Shown here in pieces: positions 35,001 through 43,379 of a stretch of 64,000 nt of DNA (the first letter of the stretch is position 1; the number at the start of each line of letters is the position of its first letter). The stretch is from an uncultured Pseudomonas sp. (GTDB lineage: Bacteria; Pseudomonadota; Gammaproteobacteria; Pseudomonadales; Pseudomonadaceae), in assembly GCF_943846705.1 (NCBI RefSeq), contig NZ_OX044366.1, positions 310,001 to 374,000 of the forward strand, written 5' to 3'. The translations under genes and the position numbers were made by a program. The notes under the pieces are model-generated. The model saw nothing but the letters and a program-made list of their open reading frames with translations, was not told where the DNA came from and did not search any database.

Positions 35001-36929
35001 GGTATATGTCTGACCGATACCTTTCAGATGTATGAGAAGGATGATTTGGTGGATGCCCTGTTGGTGGATAACAGCGCCCGCCGTAAGCGGCAGAAGGCGC
35101 TGGATATTCGGGTTATTGTGGGTAATCCGCCTTATTCGGTGGGCCAGGGTGATGCCAACGCCAATAACGCTAACGTACCCTACCCAAGCCTAGATGCCCG
35201 CATCCGTGATACCTACGGGGCACGCTCGGAGGCAACTAACAAAAATTCACTTTATGACAGCTATATCCGCGCCATTCGCTGGGCCAGCGACCGTATCGGC
35301 AACGCCGGCATCCTCGGCTTTGTCACCAACGCAGGTTTTGTCGAAGCCAACACGACAGACGGACTGCGCAAGTGTCTGGTCGATGAGTTCTCCAGCCTCT
35401 ATGTGTTCCATCTGCGCGGTAACCAACGCACCAGCGGCGAAACCTCGCGCAAGGAAGGCGGCAAGATCTTCGGCAGTGGTAGTCGTGCCCCGATTGCAAT
35501 TTCGCTATTGGTCAAAAACCCCACTGCGCAAGCTCATGGCCAGATTTATTTCCACGACATCGGCGACTACCTCAGTCGCGAAGAAAAGCTGGAAAAGATC
35601 GCCGGCTACACCAGCGTGGCCGGTATTGAAGAATGGCAGCAGATCACCCCAGACGAGCACGGAGACTGGTTAAAACAGCGTGACGATAATTTCGGCCAGT
35701 TCATCGTGTTGGGCGACAAAGATGACAAAAGCACGCTGACGTTGTTCGATAACTACTCCAGCGGTGTAAAAACCCAACGCGATGCTTGGGCCTACAACGC
35801 CGGCAAAGCCAAACTGGAAGCCAACATGACCAGCATGATTAGTTTCTACAACGCCGAAGTGCAGCGATTTAATCATGCACATCAGGACTTAGACAAAAAG
35901 GGTCGCGAGGCGGTGCTGGATGGCTTTATCGACACAAACGCTGAGCGGATTAGCTGGACACGCGCTCTGAAACAAGAGCTGGCCAAAAGCCGTTTGTTTG
36001 TGTACCAAGCTAAATCGCTGAGGGCGTCTCTCTATCGGCCGTTCACCAAGCAGTGGGTTTACTTCAACCGCACCTTCAATGAAATGGTGTACCAGATGCC
36101 GCGCATCTACCCTGATGCCGAAACTAAAAACCTGACGATTTGTATGACTGGCAGAGGGGAGAACACTCCATTCTCTGTTCTGATTTCAAACTGCATTTCA
36201 GAGATGAAATTTCAGTACAACAGCCAGTGTTTCCCCCTCTATCTATACGACGAAGCCGCTCAAGCCTCAAAAAGCGACCTGTTTTCCGAGCCCGCAGAGG
36301 GCGGATTGCACCGCCGCGACGCCATCACAGACGCTGGCTTAGCCTACTTCCAGGCAGCTTACACTGGCGAGCCGATCAGTAAGGAAGACCTGTTTTACTA
36401 CGTCTACGGAATACTGCATTCGCAGGATTACCGCGAACGCTATGCCGATAATCTTAGCAAGGAGTTGCCACGCATTCCGGCAGTGAAGAAAGCGGCCGAC
36501 TTCTGGGCCTTCAGCAAAGCCGGCCGCACTCTGGCAGACCTTCACCTTAACTACGAAACCGTCGAGGCGTATCCACTAACCATCGAGGCCAAGGGCACGC
36601 TCAGCGACGCTGACTACCACGTAGAGAAGATGAAGTTCGCCAAGAAGGGCGACAAGACCATCGTCATCTACAACCACCGCATCACCCTCAAGGGCATCCC
36701 CGAAGCGGCATGGGACTATGTGGTCAACGGCAAAGCCGCACTGGACTGGGTGATGGAACGCCAGGCCGTGCGCACCGACAAGACCAGCGGCATCGTCAAC
36801 GACGCCAACGACTGGGCCGTCGAAACCATGGGCAACCCCAAATACCCGCTCGAGTTGTTCCAGCGCGTAGTCACCGTCAGCCTGGAAACAATGAAAATCG
36901 TCAAGGCGCTGCCGCCACTGGATATTTGA
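32052..36929 (+). CDS. Type ISP (LlaGI-like) single-polypeptide restriction-modification enzyme
   Basis: The 1625-residue protein combines all activities of a type ISP system. It has an N-terminal Mrr-like nuclease (Asp66 in GIDLVAR, Gln81-x-Lys83 in QCKLYAED) and a superfamily 2 helicase/translocase (GTGKT at 195-199, DEAH at 325-328, MTATPRIYG, VQSVGRVMR). A coupler region and a gamma-type N6-adenine methyltransferase follow (motif I DPFTGTGTF from 919, catalytic NPPY from 1025), and the C-terminus would be the target-recognition domain. The start at 32052 matches the family N-terminus; AAGGAA is about 10 bases upstream. It cuts unmethylated DNA after head-on translocation and protects host DNA by hemimethylation. 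There is no separate specificity subunit, as expected. Confidence 0.93.
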   Translation: MSALSALLNTYRNASVTEREKGTYFEELICTYLRNEATYRDLYEKVWTYAEWAKEQGLSGKDAGIDLVARTQGTGEYHAIQCKLYAEDYKVQKKDIDSFFTASGKAPFSHRIIVATTNNWSEHAEDALQGQQLSINKIDLQALEDSQIDWAKYQPNQAVALKARKQLRDHQQTALNATAAGLKDAERGKLIMACGTGKTFTSLKIAERLAGKGKRVLFLVPSLSLLSQTLTEWTQESETPLHSFAVCSDSDVGKKRKADEDTVQVFTHELRYPATTKADRLAAEMLKRHDAEHMSVVFSTYHSIDVISRAQHDYDLAAFDLVICDEAHRTTGATFDDDDESTFVRIHDADYIRAAKRLYMTATPRIYGDNAKLKAESGEVTLCSMDDEALYGKELFVINFSEAVQRGLLTDYKVLVLTVEESVISRRLQELLKDEDNQLKVDDAAKIVGCWKALAKQGLAENLVGDDQPMKRAVAFCQVISPNYKGTKHKVSSVNIASMFQSVVEAYQDSEEIDEASRIICEAEHVDGGMNASQKETKLNWLKEEAPANTCRILSNVRCLSEGVDVPALDAVLFLTPRNSQVDVVQSVGRVMRNAPGKKRGYVVLPVVIPAGMEPHEALNDNQTYKVVWQVLQALRSHDDSFDAMVNKLDLIGSDPRKMEVIAITDKADKKAKKASGTSNGQAGKGKFGIGSKNHDAAGQMTQQVDMTYEVGEIEKAIYAKIVDKCGNRHHWEDWANDIAKIARTHIDRIQGILENPGNTQEKTAFNAFAAELRDDLNDSISDGEIVEMLAQHLVTKPVFDALFEEYSFASHNPMSKAMQAVLDALHEHHLAKEADTLEKFYASVRQRASGIDSAQGKQKIIVELYDKFFRNAFPKMTERLGIVYTPVEVVDFILHSVNHLLQQEFGQTLGSKGVHIIDPFTGTGTFITRLIQSGLIKPEELPHKYKNEIHANELVLLAYYIAAINIEAAYHGEVIDEYTPFEGICLTDTFQMYEKDDLVDALLVDNSARRKRQKALDIRVIVGNPPYSVGQGDANANNANVPYPSLDARIRDTYGARSEATNKNSLYDSYIRAIRWASDRIGNAGILGFVTNAGFVEANTTDGLRKCLVDEFSSLYVFHLRGNQRTSGETSRKEGGKIFGSGSRAPIAISLLVKNPTAQAHGQIYFHDIGDYLSREEKLEKIAGYTSVAGIEEWQQITPDEHGDWLKQRDDNFGQFIVLGDKDDKSTLTLFDNYSSGVKTQRDAWAYNAGKAKLEANMTSMISFYNAEVQRFNHAHQDLDKKGREAVLDGFIDTNAERISWTRALKQELAKSRLFVYQAKSLRASLYRPFTKQWVYFNRTFNEMVYQMPRIYPDAETKNLTICMTGRGENTPFSVLISNCISEMKFQYNSQCFPLYLYDEAAQASKSDLFSEPAEGGLHRRDAITDAGLAYFQAAYTGEPISKEDLFYYVYGILHSQDYRERYADNLSKELPRIPAVKKAADFWAFSKAGRTLADLHLNYETVEAYPLTIEAKGTLSDADYHVEKMKFAKKGDKTIVIYNHRITLKGIPEAAWDYVVNGKAALDWVMERQAVRTDKTSGIVNDANDWAVETMGNPKYPLELFQRVVTVSLETMKIVKALPPLDI

Positions 36930-37009
36930 GACTGCGCAACCAAACCACTACGGGCAAAAGGTAAACCTCGATTCGGGGCTTACCTTGCACAACCTCTGCA
37001 GGACAAGGA

Positions 37010-38392
37010 ATGTTCACCTACGAGTACGCTGAACCCACCGACCAGATGCGACTGAGCGAGATATTGGATCTCGACACTGGCATACCGATAGAGCCTCGCA
37101 CATTTCTCAGCCGAGACCTTGCTGTTGTCATGCAAGACCGCAATGAAATGGCTGGCCGCTACAAACGCAATCCAGAGCAGCCCTGGCTGGTTTGCCAGCT
37201 ATGTGGCGGTGCAGTAATGCTGGTACGCAAAAAGGATCGCAGGTTCCACTTTCGTCACCATACCGACGAAGAGGGCACACGAGGATGCCCGATCTCGACT
37301 CGCGGTGAGTTCAGCGCCGATCAGATCAACAAGATGAAATACAACGCCGCCAAGGAAAGTCTGGCGCACCTTCGATTGAAGGGAATCATTCGGGACAGCC
37401 TGATTGCCGATAGCACTTGCGGTGAACCACAGGTCGAGAAGGTATGGCGTGGAATGCCCGTCGCCGAGCGTGCAACCTGGCGCAAACCGGATGTACAGGT
37501 CGAGCGTGTAGGCCAGCGCCTAGCCTTTGAGGTTCAGCTCTCCACCACATTTCTGACTGAGATCGTTGGACGGCGAGAGTTTTATCGCGCTAATGGCGGG
37601 GCGATTATCTGGGTGTTCGAAGGCTTCGATCCGGCCCAAACACGCACAGCAGAAGAGGACATCTTCTACCTCAACAACCTCAATGCGTTTGTGGTGAATG
37701 ACGATACGTTGCGGCGGTCGATCGACGCAAAGCGCATGGCGCTGGATTGCTGGTATGCGATACCTCATCGCAAGGGAAAGATGATCGCGAATGAGTGGGT
37801 TATGGAGAAGGTCTTCCTCGACCAGCTCACGATCGATCCTGATAGGCAATTGGTGTACTTCCACGACTATCAATCACACCGGGCCAGACTGGAAGAGGAG
37901 CTCGACGTGAACAACCTGCGCCAGGCTTTCCACGATTTTTGGATCGAGTACGGGGCGAGTGACACTCCCGACGCAAAGGTTGCTTGGACGAGTATCTGCG
38001 ACAGAATGAAAGAGGTGCTACCAGATGTGCGACTGCCCGAGTCGTACTTCTGGGAAGATCCTTTTCATGGAGTCGTGTCGATCATATTGAGCGCCCGCTA
38101 TGGCCGACCAATAGGCTATCGGCTCCAGCGCCTGATCGAAGTAACTAACGTAGTGTTCAACTCGTACAAAGCGTACCTGCTGCCGTTCGGTTGGACATTA
38201 GATGCATTCGATCACAATGCTGCTCTACAAGAGCAGGACAGGAAGGGGACATGGGCAAAGCGGCGAAAGGAGATTCGCCATGGCATAGAGAGTCGCGACG
38301 AAGCGTACCGCTGGGATCAGCAGTACGATCGGCTTTTCGCTTTTCTAGTGCCTGAGATCAACGAACAGCTTGCTCGGGTCAGAGAGTGGTGA
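37010..38392 (+). CDS. CoiA-like nuclease with N-terminal zinc finger (DUF6035-like)
   Basis: The 460-residue protein has a treble-clef-like zinc site (CQLCGG...FHFRHHTDEEGTRGC, near residues 63-95). A CoiA-like PD-(D/E)XK nuclease core follows: KPDVQVERVGQRLAFEVQLS with Asp and the E-x-Q pair, then EIVGRREFYRANGGAIIWVF. The large helical C-terminal part is unfamiliar. CoiA-related proteins act in competence or DNA recombination; DUF6035-type members are found in islands. It starts 80 bases after the type ISP stop in the same direction, with a GGACAAGGA ribosome site, so it may be co-transcribed. Its part in defence is inference. Confidence 0.75.
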   Translation: MFTYEYAEPTDQMRLSEILDLDTGIPIEPRTFLSRDLAVVMQDRNEMAGRYKRNPEQPWLVCQLCGGAVMLVRKKDRRFHFRHHTDEEGTRGCPISTRGEFSADQINKMKYNAAKESLAHLRLKGIIRDSLIADSTCGEPQVEKVWRGMPVAERATWRKPDVQVERVGQRLAFEVQLSTTFLTEIVGRREFYRANGGAIIWVFEGFDPAQTRTAEEDIFYLNNLNAFVVNDDTLRRSIDAKRMALDCWYAIPHRKGKMIANEWVMEKVFLDQLTIDPDRQLVYFHDYQSHRARLEEELDVNNLRQAFHDFWIEYGASDTPDAKVAWTSICDRMKEVLPDVRLPESYFWEDPFHGVVSIILSARYGRPIGYRLQRLIEVTNVVFNSYKAYLLPFGWTLDAFDHNAALQEQDRKGTWAKRRKEIRHGIESRDEAYRWDQQYDRLFAFLVPEINEQLARVREW

Positions 38393-38575
38393 TTGCCGGC
38401 TAGCCAAACTGAGTTGCTACAGTCAGTGCATAAGCTGGCTGGCAATAGGCGGAGCAGTATCTGGGCAAAGACAGCCATTAACCCCGGAGCGCTCTCTACC
38501 GTCGTTGTGGAAGCTTGGCTCGCCTCTTCTCCCAGCCTTTAGGCTTGTAGCCATAAGCCCTGAGCCGAAGCCGTA

Positions 38576-39403
38576 TTAACCTTGGGGGTCTTGCTGGAAT
38601 GCGTTGTAGGCCTGAATGTCGAAAAGGTTGACCGACTTGACCTCTGACAAAGGAAGCACGACCTCAAACAGCTCAGGGCGCAGATGCGAGAGCTTCTTGT
38701 CGTTGAACTGTTCATAGATCGAGACGTACCAAGTAGTCAGCTTGAGCTTCATAGCATCGCCATCTCGGTAGCCACTCACCAGTGGCAGTATCCGCAGCAT
38801 CTCCCGTTTCTCGCCTGGCTCAATGGAGCCTGTCACATAGCCGATATAAACCTTGCCATGCCCCAAAGTCATGGACACGGGCATGTTTTCCTCCATCGCC
38901 CGAAGCAAGACGATATCCAGATCAGAGTTCAGCGCGTGGATAGCTTTCTTGACGGCGGCGCGCTTGGAGTAGGCATAAATACTTGAGAAGAAGTTCGTGT
39001 CTCGCCTTCGAGCCGCCCGAACAAACAATCTCAGCATCTCTTTACGTGGAATCTTGAGCAAGGCAAACATCCAGTTGAGGATGTAACCACCAGTCATGCC
39101 AAGCCCGAGGGTGGATGCAAGTACCAGGAGCCAGAACATCAAGTCGACATAAGCAGCTTTACCATCCGTCAAGATAATCTGCTCATGCCAAGAGTTCAGG
39201 AAGGCAACGATTTGCTTGAGTTCAGGACGAGCCCAAGACAGCAGGGCAAAAGCCAGCAGGAAGAGCCATATACCCCAAAAGGCAGCTCTAAAATAGACCT
39301 TCTGCGAATCTTCCCGTTGTATCAGGTAACTGGTCTGAAACCAGGTTGATACGAAAATATAGCCAGCCAATAGAGGCACAAACGCCAGTGCTGCTTTAAG
39401 CAT
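38576..39403 (-). CDS. Membrane protein of unknown function
   Basis: The 275-residue protein has at least three membrane helices near the N-terminus (LAFVPLLAGYIFVSTWF, AAFWGIWLFLLAFALLSW, LMFWLLVLASTLGLGMTGGYIL). A cytoplasmic domain follows with helical and beta parts (MPVSMTLGHGKVYIGYVTGSI, REMLRILPLVSGYRDGDAMKLKLTTWYVSIYEQF). No known domain is recognised. The gap before it (38393-38575) contains a degenerate inverted repeat around GCCGGCTAGCC/GGCTGGC that may terminate the opposing nuclease gene. It ends convergently with that gene. Membrane partners are common in abortive-infection systems, but the link is speculative. Confidence 0.7.
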   Translation of the reverse strand: MLKAALAFVPLLAGYIFVSTWFQTSYLIQREDSQKVYFRAAFWGIWLFLLAFALLSWARPELKQIVAFLNSWHEQIILTDGKAAYVDLMFWLLVLASTLGLGMTGGYILNWMFALLKIPRKEMLRLFVRAARRRDTNFFSSIYAYSKRAAVKKAIHALNSDLDIVLLRAMEENMPVSMTLGHGKVYIGYVTGSIEPGEKREMLRILPLVSGYRDGDAMKLKLTTWYVSIYEQFNDKKLSHLRPELFEVVLPLSEVKSVNLFDIQAYNAFQQDPQG

Positions 39404-39431
39404 CTACTGCCAATCCCTTGGCTGGCCTCAT

Positions 39432-39677
39432 TTAAGATTGCGTGACTATTGCCGAGGTAGAAGCGCGCGTCTCGCTATCAACCTTGGTGGAGTTCTGCAA
39501 ATGAGCGAAGGCTTGAAGCTGAACCCGTACCTTCCTAGACTGAATGACTTCAGTCGGGTTAGCAAATAGTCCGCCATCAGCGGTGACGTAGAACGGCGCG
39601 GCCTTCGCTGCATCACGCTCAGCGGCCTGATAGTAAGCCTTTAGCTTCTGAATCAGAGACTTCTTGTGCTTGCTCAT
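39432..39677 (-). CDS. Small hypothetical protein (81 residues)
   Basis: Product MSKHKKSLIQKLKAYYQAAERDAAKAAPF with a basic helical start, then a short strand-rich middle (YVTADGGLFANPTEVIQSRKVRVQLQAF). A GAGGG ribosome site 7 bases upstream fixes the start at 39677 rather than at a Met 10 codons earlier. It ends 28 bases before the membrane protein gene on the same strand, so the two are probably one transcript. The gap upstream, 39678-39956, holds nothing I can identify. Confidence 0.55.
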   Translation of the reverse strand: MSKHKKSLIQKLKAYYQAAERDAAKAAPFYVTADGGLFANPTEVIQSRKVRVQLQAFAHLQNSTKVDSETRASTSAIVTQS

Positions 39678-39956
39678 CTGTACGCCCTCTTCATTGAGGT
39701 AACTCACGGCCAGTTCGTGGCGCGGCGACGGAATATACCTTCAAAGTACACCATTTCACACTTTTTCCAACGAATACGACGTGCATCTCGTCGCTGCAAA
39801 AGTCTGCCCGCTACGTTAACGCACCGTTCACAGGGCCTGCCATCAGTTGGTGATAGGCATCGCACGCCACCAGAGCATCGCGACTGGCAGGATTCTTATC
39901 GCAGTTCCAGCCACCAACATCCTAGCCGATGAAAATCGGCACAGTAGACGCTAACG

Positions 39957-40898
39957 TCATGCCTCGCCTTTGAACAGCTTGAAGCTGACTCTGTAGCGGT
40001 AGAACTCGATATTGCTCGCAACGCTCAGGGCACGGCGTAGACGGAGGTCATCCTCCAGGGCAATGATCACACCGCGCACCTGCTGGTACGATTCTGCCAG
40101 CTCGGCTTTGACGTACCCCATGTAGCGCTGAATCTGCCCCACCACGACATCACTGGCACGGCCACGCTTGAGTTCGACCACCAGTAAGGTCTTACCGTCC
40201 TTGCTGATAGCCAGAATATCGATGGGTCCAGTATCGGACGGGTATTGCCGACCGACCGGCTCACCTTCCTCGCTGAAGATGTCGAAGTCCTTACCCAGGT
40301 CGGTCAACGCCCAGTTAGCCACCAGGAAGTCTTCCAGGTGCTTCTCCAGGGCAAATGCGCTGGGGTCTTCCACCGAGGGGTCACTGTGTATGAGCGCAGG
40401 CGGCTGTTTGCCAGCCAGTAGGCTCTCAAGTTCTTCGGCATACTTGCTGATATCGCTGACGGTGCCGATGGAGCCGGTTGAGTTTTTAAGCGGCTGGCTC
40501 ATCTCATCGCGACTGATGCCGTTGTCGAACCACCGGATCTTGCGTCGATGGGACAGATTCCCAGCCGGTACGTAGTAGTAATCGGAGATCACCTCGCCGA
40601 CGTAGTACTGCCCAGAGCCATTGGGACACATGACAATATCGCCCTTGCGCATTCCCTTGCAGACGGTATGCAGCATCCCACAGGCCAGCCCGGCCGCGAT
40701 CTTCGACTTCTCTGGGTTAGCCTGCAGGTACACGGGAATAAACTGGTGATTAAAGTCACGCCAGCTCTCTGGCAAGCAGGCAGACAGATCCTGGTCAATG
40801 CTCCAGTTAGCAGCAATGAATCCCCCCTGATAACACTCGGACGCATACACCGACTTAGCGCCGGCCATGATGCGGTAGTAACTGCGATTAGGGGTCAT
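39957..40898 (-). CDS. NucS-like PD-(D/E)XK nuclease
   Basis: The 313-residue protein has an N-terminal domain with aromatic residues resembling an EVE/PUA-like modified-base reader (YYRIMAGAKSVYASECYQGGFIAANW, MRKGDIVMCPNGSGQYYVGEVISDYYYVP). The C-terminal half has a NucS/DUF91-type nuclease (EKHLEDFLVANWALTDLG, then GPIDILAISKDGKTLLVVELKRG with the Asp and Glu-x-Lys metal ligands, then GQIQRYMGYV). A reader domain joined to a nuclease suggests a modification-dependent restriction enzyme (inference). It is on its own on the minus strand, with a small gene of unknown function upstream. Confidence 0.78.
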   Translation of the reverse strand: MTPNRSYYRIMAGAKSVYASECYQGGFIAANWSIDQDLSACLPESWRDFNHQFIPVYLQANPEKSKIAAGLACGMLHTVCKGMRKGDIVMCPNGSGQYYVGEVISDYYYVPAGNLSHRRKIRWFDNGISRDEMSQPLKNSTGSIGTVSDISKYAEELESLLAGKQPPALIHSDPSVEDPSAFALEKHLEDFLVANWALTDLGKDFDIFSEEGEPVGRQYPSDTGPIDILAISKDGKTLLVVELKRGRASDVVVGQIQRYMGYVKAELAESYQQVRGVIIALEDDLRLRRALSVASNIEFYRYRVSFKLFKGEA

Positions 40899-40961
40899 GC
40901 GTCGGCTTCCATGTCTGCAGTATTGATCAGCCTAAGTGCGCACTGCGCGTGGCCAAGTAGA

Positions 40962-41264
40962 TCACTCGTCGTCTTCGACCAGTTCAAAACGTATCCGATT
41001 GTCCACCTCCAGACCGGCAGGTTGCTTCACCAGCATGAAGTCATCAACGCTGGCACCATCATCCCCCAAAGAGTAAGAAACAAGCCAAGTAAACTGACCG
41101 AGCTCATGCTCTGCCGTGAAGGACACTGACCACGCATCAGTGCCAGACTTATGACTGCGGTTGCTGTTCTGCTCCATGCCTTGCTGCTTCAGCTCGCTCG
41201 CACTAATGCGGTAAGTCTGACCAGCCACCTCAAAGACGGCTTCACCAATCGGCTTAACTTCCAT
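40962..41264 (-). CDS. Conserved hypothetical protein (100 residues)
   Basis: Product MEVKPIGEAVFEVAGQTYRI... is a soluble beta-rich small protein with pattern YRISASELKQQ, WSVSFTAEHELGQFTWLVSYSL and IRFELVEDDE. A GAGGGGG ribosome site precedes the ATG. A 60-base sequence upstream of the start is repeated in diverged form beside the HUH gene. No known family. It may be cotranscribed with the nuclease that follows (63-base gap). Confidence 0.65.
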   Translation of the reverse strand: MEVKPIGEAVFEVAGQTYRISASELKQQGMEQNSNRSHKSGTDAWSVSFTAEHELGQFTWLVSYSLGDDGASVDDFMLVKQPAGLEVDNRIRFELVEDDE

Positions 41265-41268
41265 GACA

Positions 41269-41333
41269 CCCCCTCAATTTATTGAAGGGGCACTATAAGC
41301 CCAACGCGATCGAGTTTCAGCTGCCAGCTTAAT
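41269..41333. repeat. Imperfect direct repeat, copy A
   Basis: This sequence and 43326-43387 align over about 60 bases with roughly three quarters identity; both contain GATTTACTG/AATTTATTG, then GGCAC, then CCCA.C.C.A.CGA, then TTTCAGCTG. The copies flank the DUF5623 gene. Copy A also contains a small inverted repeat (CCCCT...AGGGG). Confidence 0.55.
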
Positions 41334-41416
41334 GATCGTCTGCCAGTGATATCCGCTTTGAGGCGAGCCCCTGATCGAAAAACCACTCACTGCCCAAGGA
41401 GCATGCTCTCTAAAGC

Positions 41417-43045
41417 TCAGCTGATCATTCGCTGCTTGAACCAGACATGGTCAGGCTCAAAGTAAAAGGCTTTACGAACCTCTTTTTCGAATTGTGAACG
41501 AGTAAGCGCCGCGCCCGTGTAGCGGTAGAAAACAAGATCATGGAGATGCTCAAGTATGGACTGCTCGCTGTCGGGGTCTGCTGCATTGAACTCATACCCC
41601 ATGTCTTCCTCTTCCTCCTTCCAAGACTTGAAAAGGTGGGGGCGTACCACAGCGATTAAATCGGCCTCCCTGCTACCGCCCATGATCTCTGTCTGTTTCC
41701 AAACAGCTTCAGAATCCATTAAAGGCTCATGCTTAGGGTCGGTGGCCACGAGACCAATGGAGTCCATCGGTAGCTTGTGAGTGGTCTTCAGCCAGTGACC
41801 TTCAGTTTTCTCCATCCAACGGTCGAACTTCTGTTGCAACTGAAGGATCTGGCTCAGCAGCCTCGATCGTGGCGTGCAGTGTTCGTAGCCTGCGTCAATG
41901 CAGTCTCGGATAGCCTTAATGGTGGTGCGAGCATCTCGCTCTTCTGCCGGCGCAAGGAATGGCACTGCCCGGTAAGCGCGAGACTTACCGAAATAGCATT
42001 CGCTGGCCCTTTCCTGACTCCCAGCCTCTAGAGCCATCCAGCTAGCCAGGGTTTCTCGGATATCGCTGAGTTTGCGCTCCAAAACGGCTTTCCCATGAGC
42101 GAGCTTGCCGAGGTGCATCAATAGAGCGGAGAGTTTCTGGTGCTTTTCATGTGAGAGCGAGTTCAGCGGTCTGCGCAGGCGCGCATGTAAAGGGGAGCCG
42201 ATTATCATCGACACGCCTTCATTGGGCTGCGGGCTCTCCGACGCCTGACGACCGATCCAGTACAGTCGCTTGGGATCGACAAGCCCTGGACTTGACTGTG
42301 CCCAGGCGTCGACTCCGGCGTGCTCCAGTAGCTTGAAAAGAGGCTCTTCAGGTTCCTTGCTGACCAAGAGTGCATTCAAGGCAAAACCGGCGAACTCTTT
42401 GAACCCTGGGTGTTCGACAACTTCTTCAAGAGTGCCCGCCAACGATCGGATCACCGATCTTGAATGCAATGCGTGCAGGTACTCGACAATCGTGCGTCGC
42501 GCGATTTCTGGGGTTGGCTGCTGGTCGTGCATCCATACATTTCCAGAAGCTTTTGGCTCATTGGTCAGCGCGATTGAAAGGCGTCTGATTTTCCACTGCC
42601 CACCGTGACAGATCTCAGCGGCGTCTTCGAACAGCATCGGCGCACGCAACCAGAGCCGAGCGTTATCTGAATTGCACAGCCCCTTAGGAGCGTGAATATC
42701 CTCGAACAGCTGGAGCAAGACCAAGCGCCTGGCTACAGCTTCAGTTTGCTGCTTATCAGCTGGTTCAAATCTCACACCGGTACGGTCTTCTAGCCGGTAT
42801 GGATAGCCGGGTAATGCGCGCAGCTCTGCAGCCAGGCGAGCAATCTCACTGGCAAATGACGCAGGGGCGTCTCCTATCCGTTGTTCAGCCATGGCCATAT
42901 GGGCGGTGGCCTGCTTCCAACCAGAAAATCCGAAGTCAGTCGCAGCGACGTCCAAGGCTTCGCTGTGTCTGATATCGGCAGCAGAGCGGAGTTGCTTGGC
43001 GTGATTCTTGAGATGGCGTTGTAGGCGAGAGGTATAGCTGCTCAT
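41417..43045 (-). CDS. DUF5623 domain protein
   Basis: The 542-residue protein begins MSSYTSRLQRHLKNHAKQLRSAADIRHSEALDVAATDFGFSGW, the N-terminal pattern found in DUF5623 and in related glyoxalase-superfamily-annotated proteins. The rest is mostly helical and soluble (VIRSLAGTLEEVVEH, HARLRRPLNSLSHEKHQKLSALLMHL, ILQLQQKFDRWMEKT) with no signal peptide and no catalytic motif I can name. GAAGGA lies 7 bases before the start. It is flanked by diverged direct repeats, so it may have been inserted as cargo. Role unknown. Confidence 0.7.
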   Translation of the reverse strand: MSSYTSRLQRHLKNHAKQLRSAADIRHSEALDVAATDFGFSGWKQATAHMAMAEQRIGDAPASFASEIARLAAELRALPGYPYRLEDRTGVRFEPADKQQTEAVARRLVLLQLFEDIHAPKGLCNSDNARLWLRAPMLFEDAAEICHGGQWKIRRLSIALTNEPKASGNVWMHDQQPTPEIARRTIVEYLHALHSRSVIRSLAGTLEEVVEHPGFKEFAGFALNALLVSKEPEEPLFKLLEHAGVDAWAQSSPGLVDPKRLYWIGRQASESPQPNEGVSMIIGSPLHARLRRPLNSLSHEKHQKLSALLMHLGKLAHGKAVLERKLSDIRETLASWMALEAGSQERASECYFGKSRAYRAVPFLAPAEERDARTTIKAIRDCIDAGYEHCTPRSRLLSQILQLQQKFDRWMEKTEGHWLKTTHKLPMDSIGLVATDPKHEPLMDSEAVWKQTEIMGGSREADLIAVVRPHLFKSWKEEEEDMGYEFNAADPDSEQSILEHLHDLVFYRYTGAALTRSQFEKEVRKAFYFEPDHVWFKQRMIS

Positions 43046-43379
43046 ACGAAATCCTTCGTGCTTACGCAGCCGGAGAGGCATCACCCGCGAATACCGACAA
43101 GGCTGCTAGCAGCACAAAGTCAACGTATGAATAGAGAAATTGCAGTCCCTACAAGGGTTCGCTAAAGCGGGTGGCAGGCCCCTGCATGAGGCCGTGCCTA
43201 GAATCAAACCACAGACGCGTGCATCGTTCAAGATGTCGCTATCTGGGTCGAAAAAGTTGGGGCTAATGCGGCACGCCTAACCAGCGGCCTCGAAGCCTGC
43301 CTCCTCAGCCAGCCGGACTACCATGCCCCTTGATTTACTGAGTGGCACACGATAACCCAGCACAACCGATTTTCAGCTG
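43046..43379. other. Intergenic region with direct repeat copy B
   Basis: These 334 bases between the HUH gene and the DUF5623 gene hold no coding frame with family similarity. The last part (43326-43387, reaching into the end of the HUH gene) is copy B of the imperfect direct repeat described at 41269. No promoter is obvious. Confidence 0.5.
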
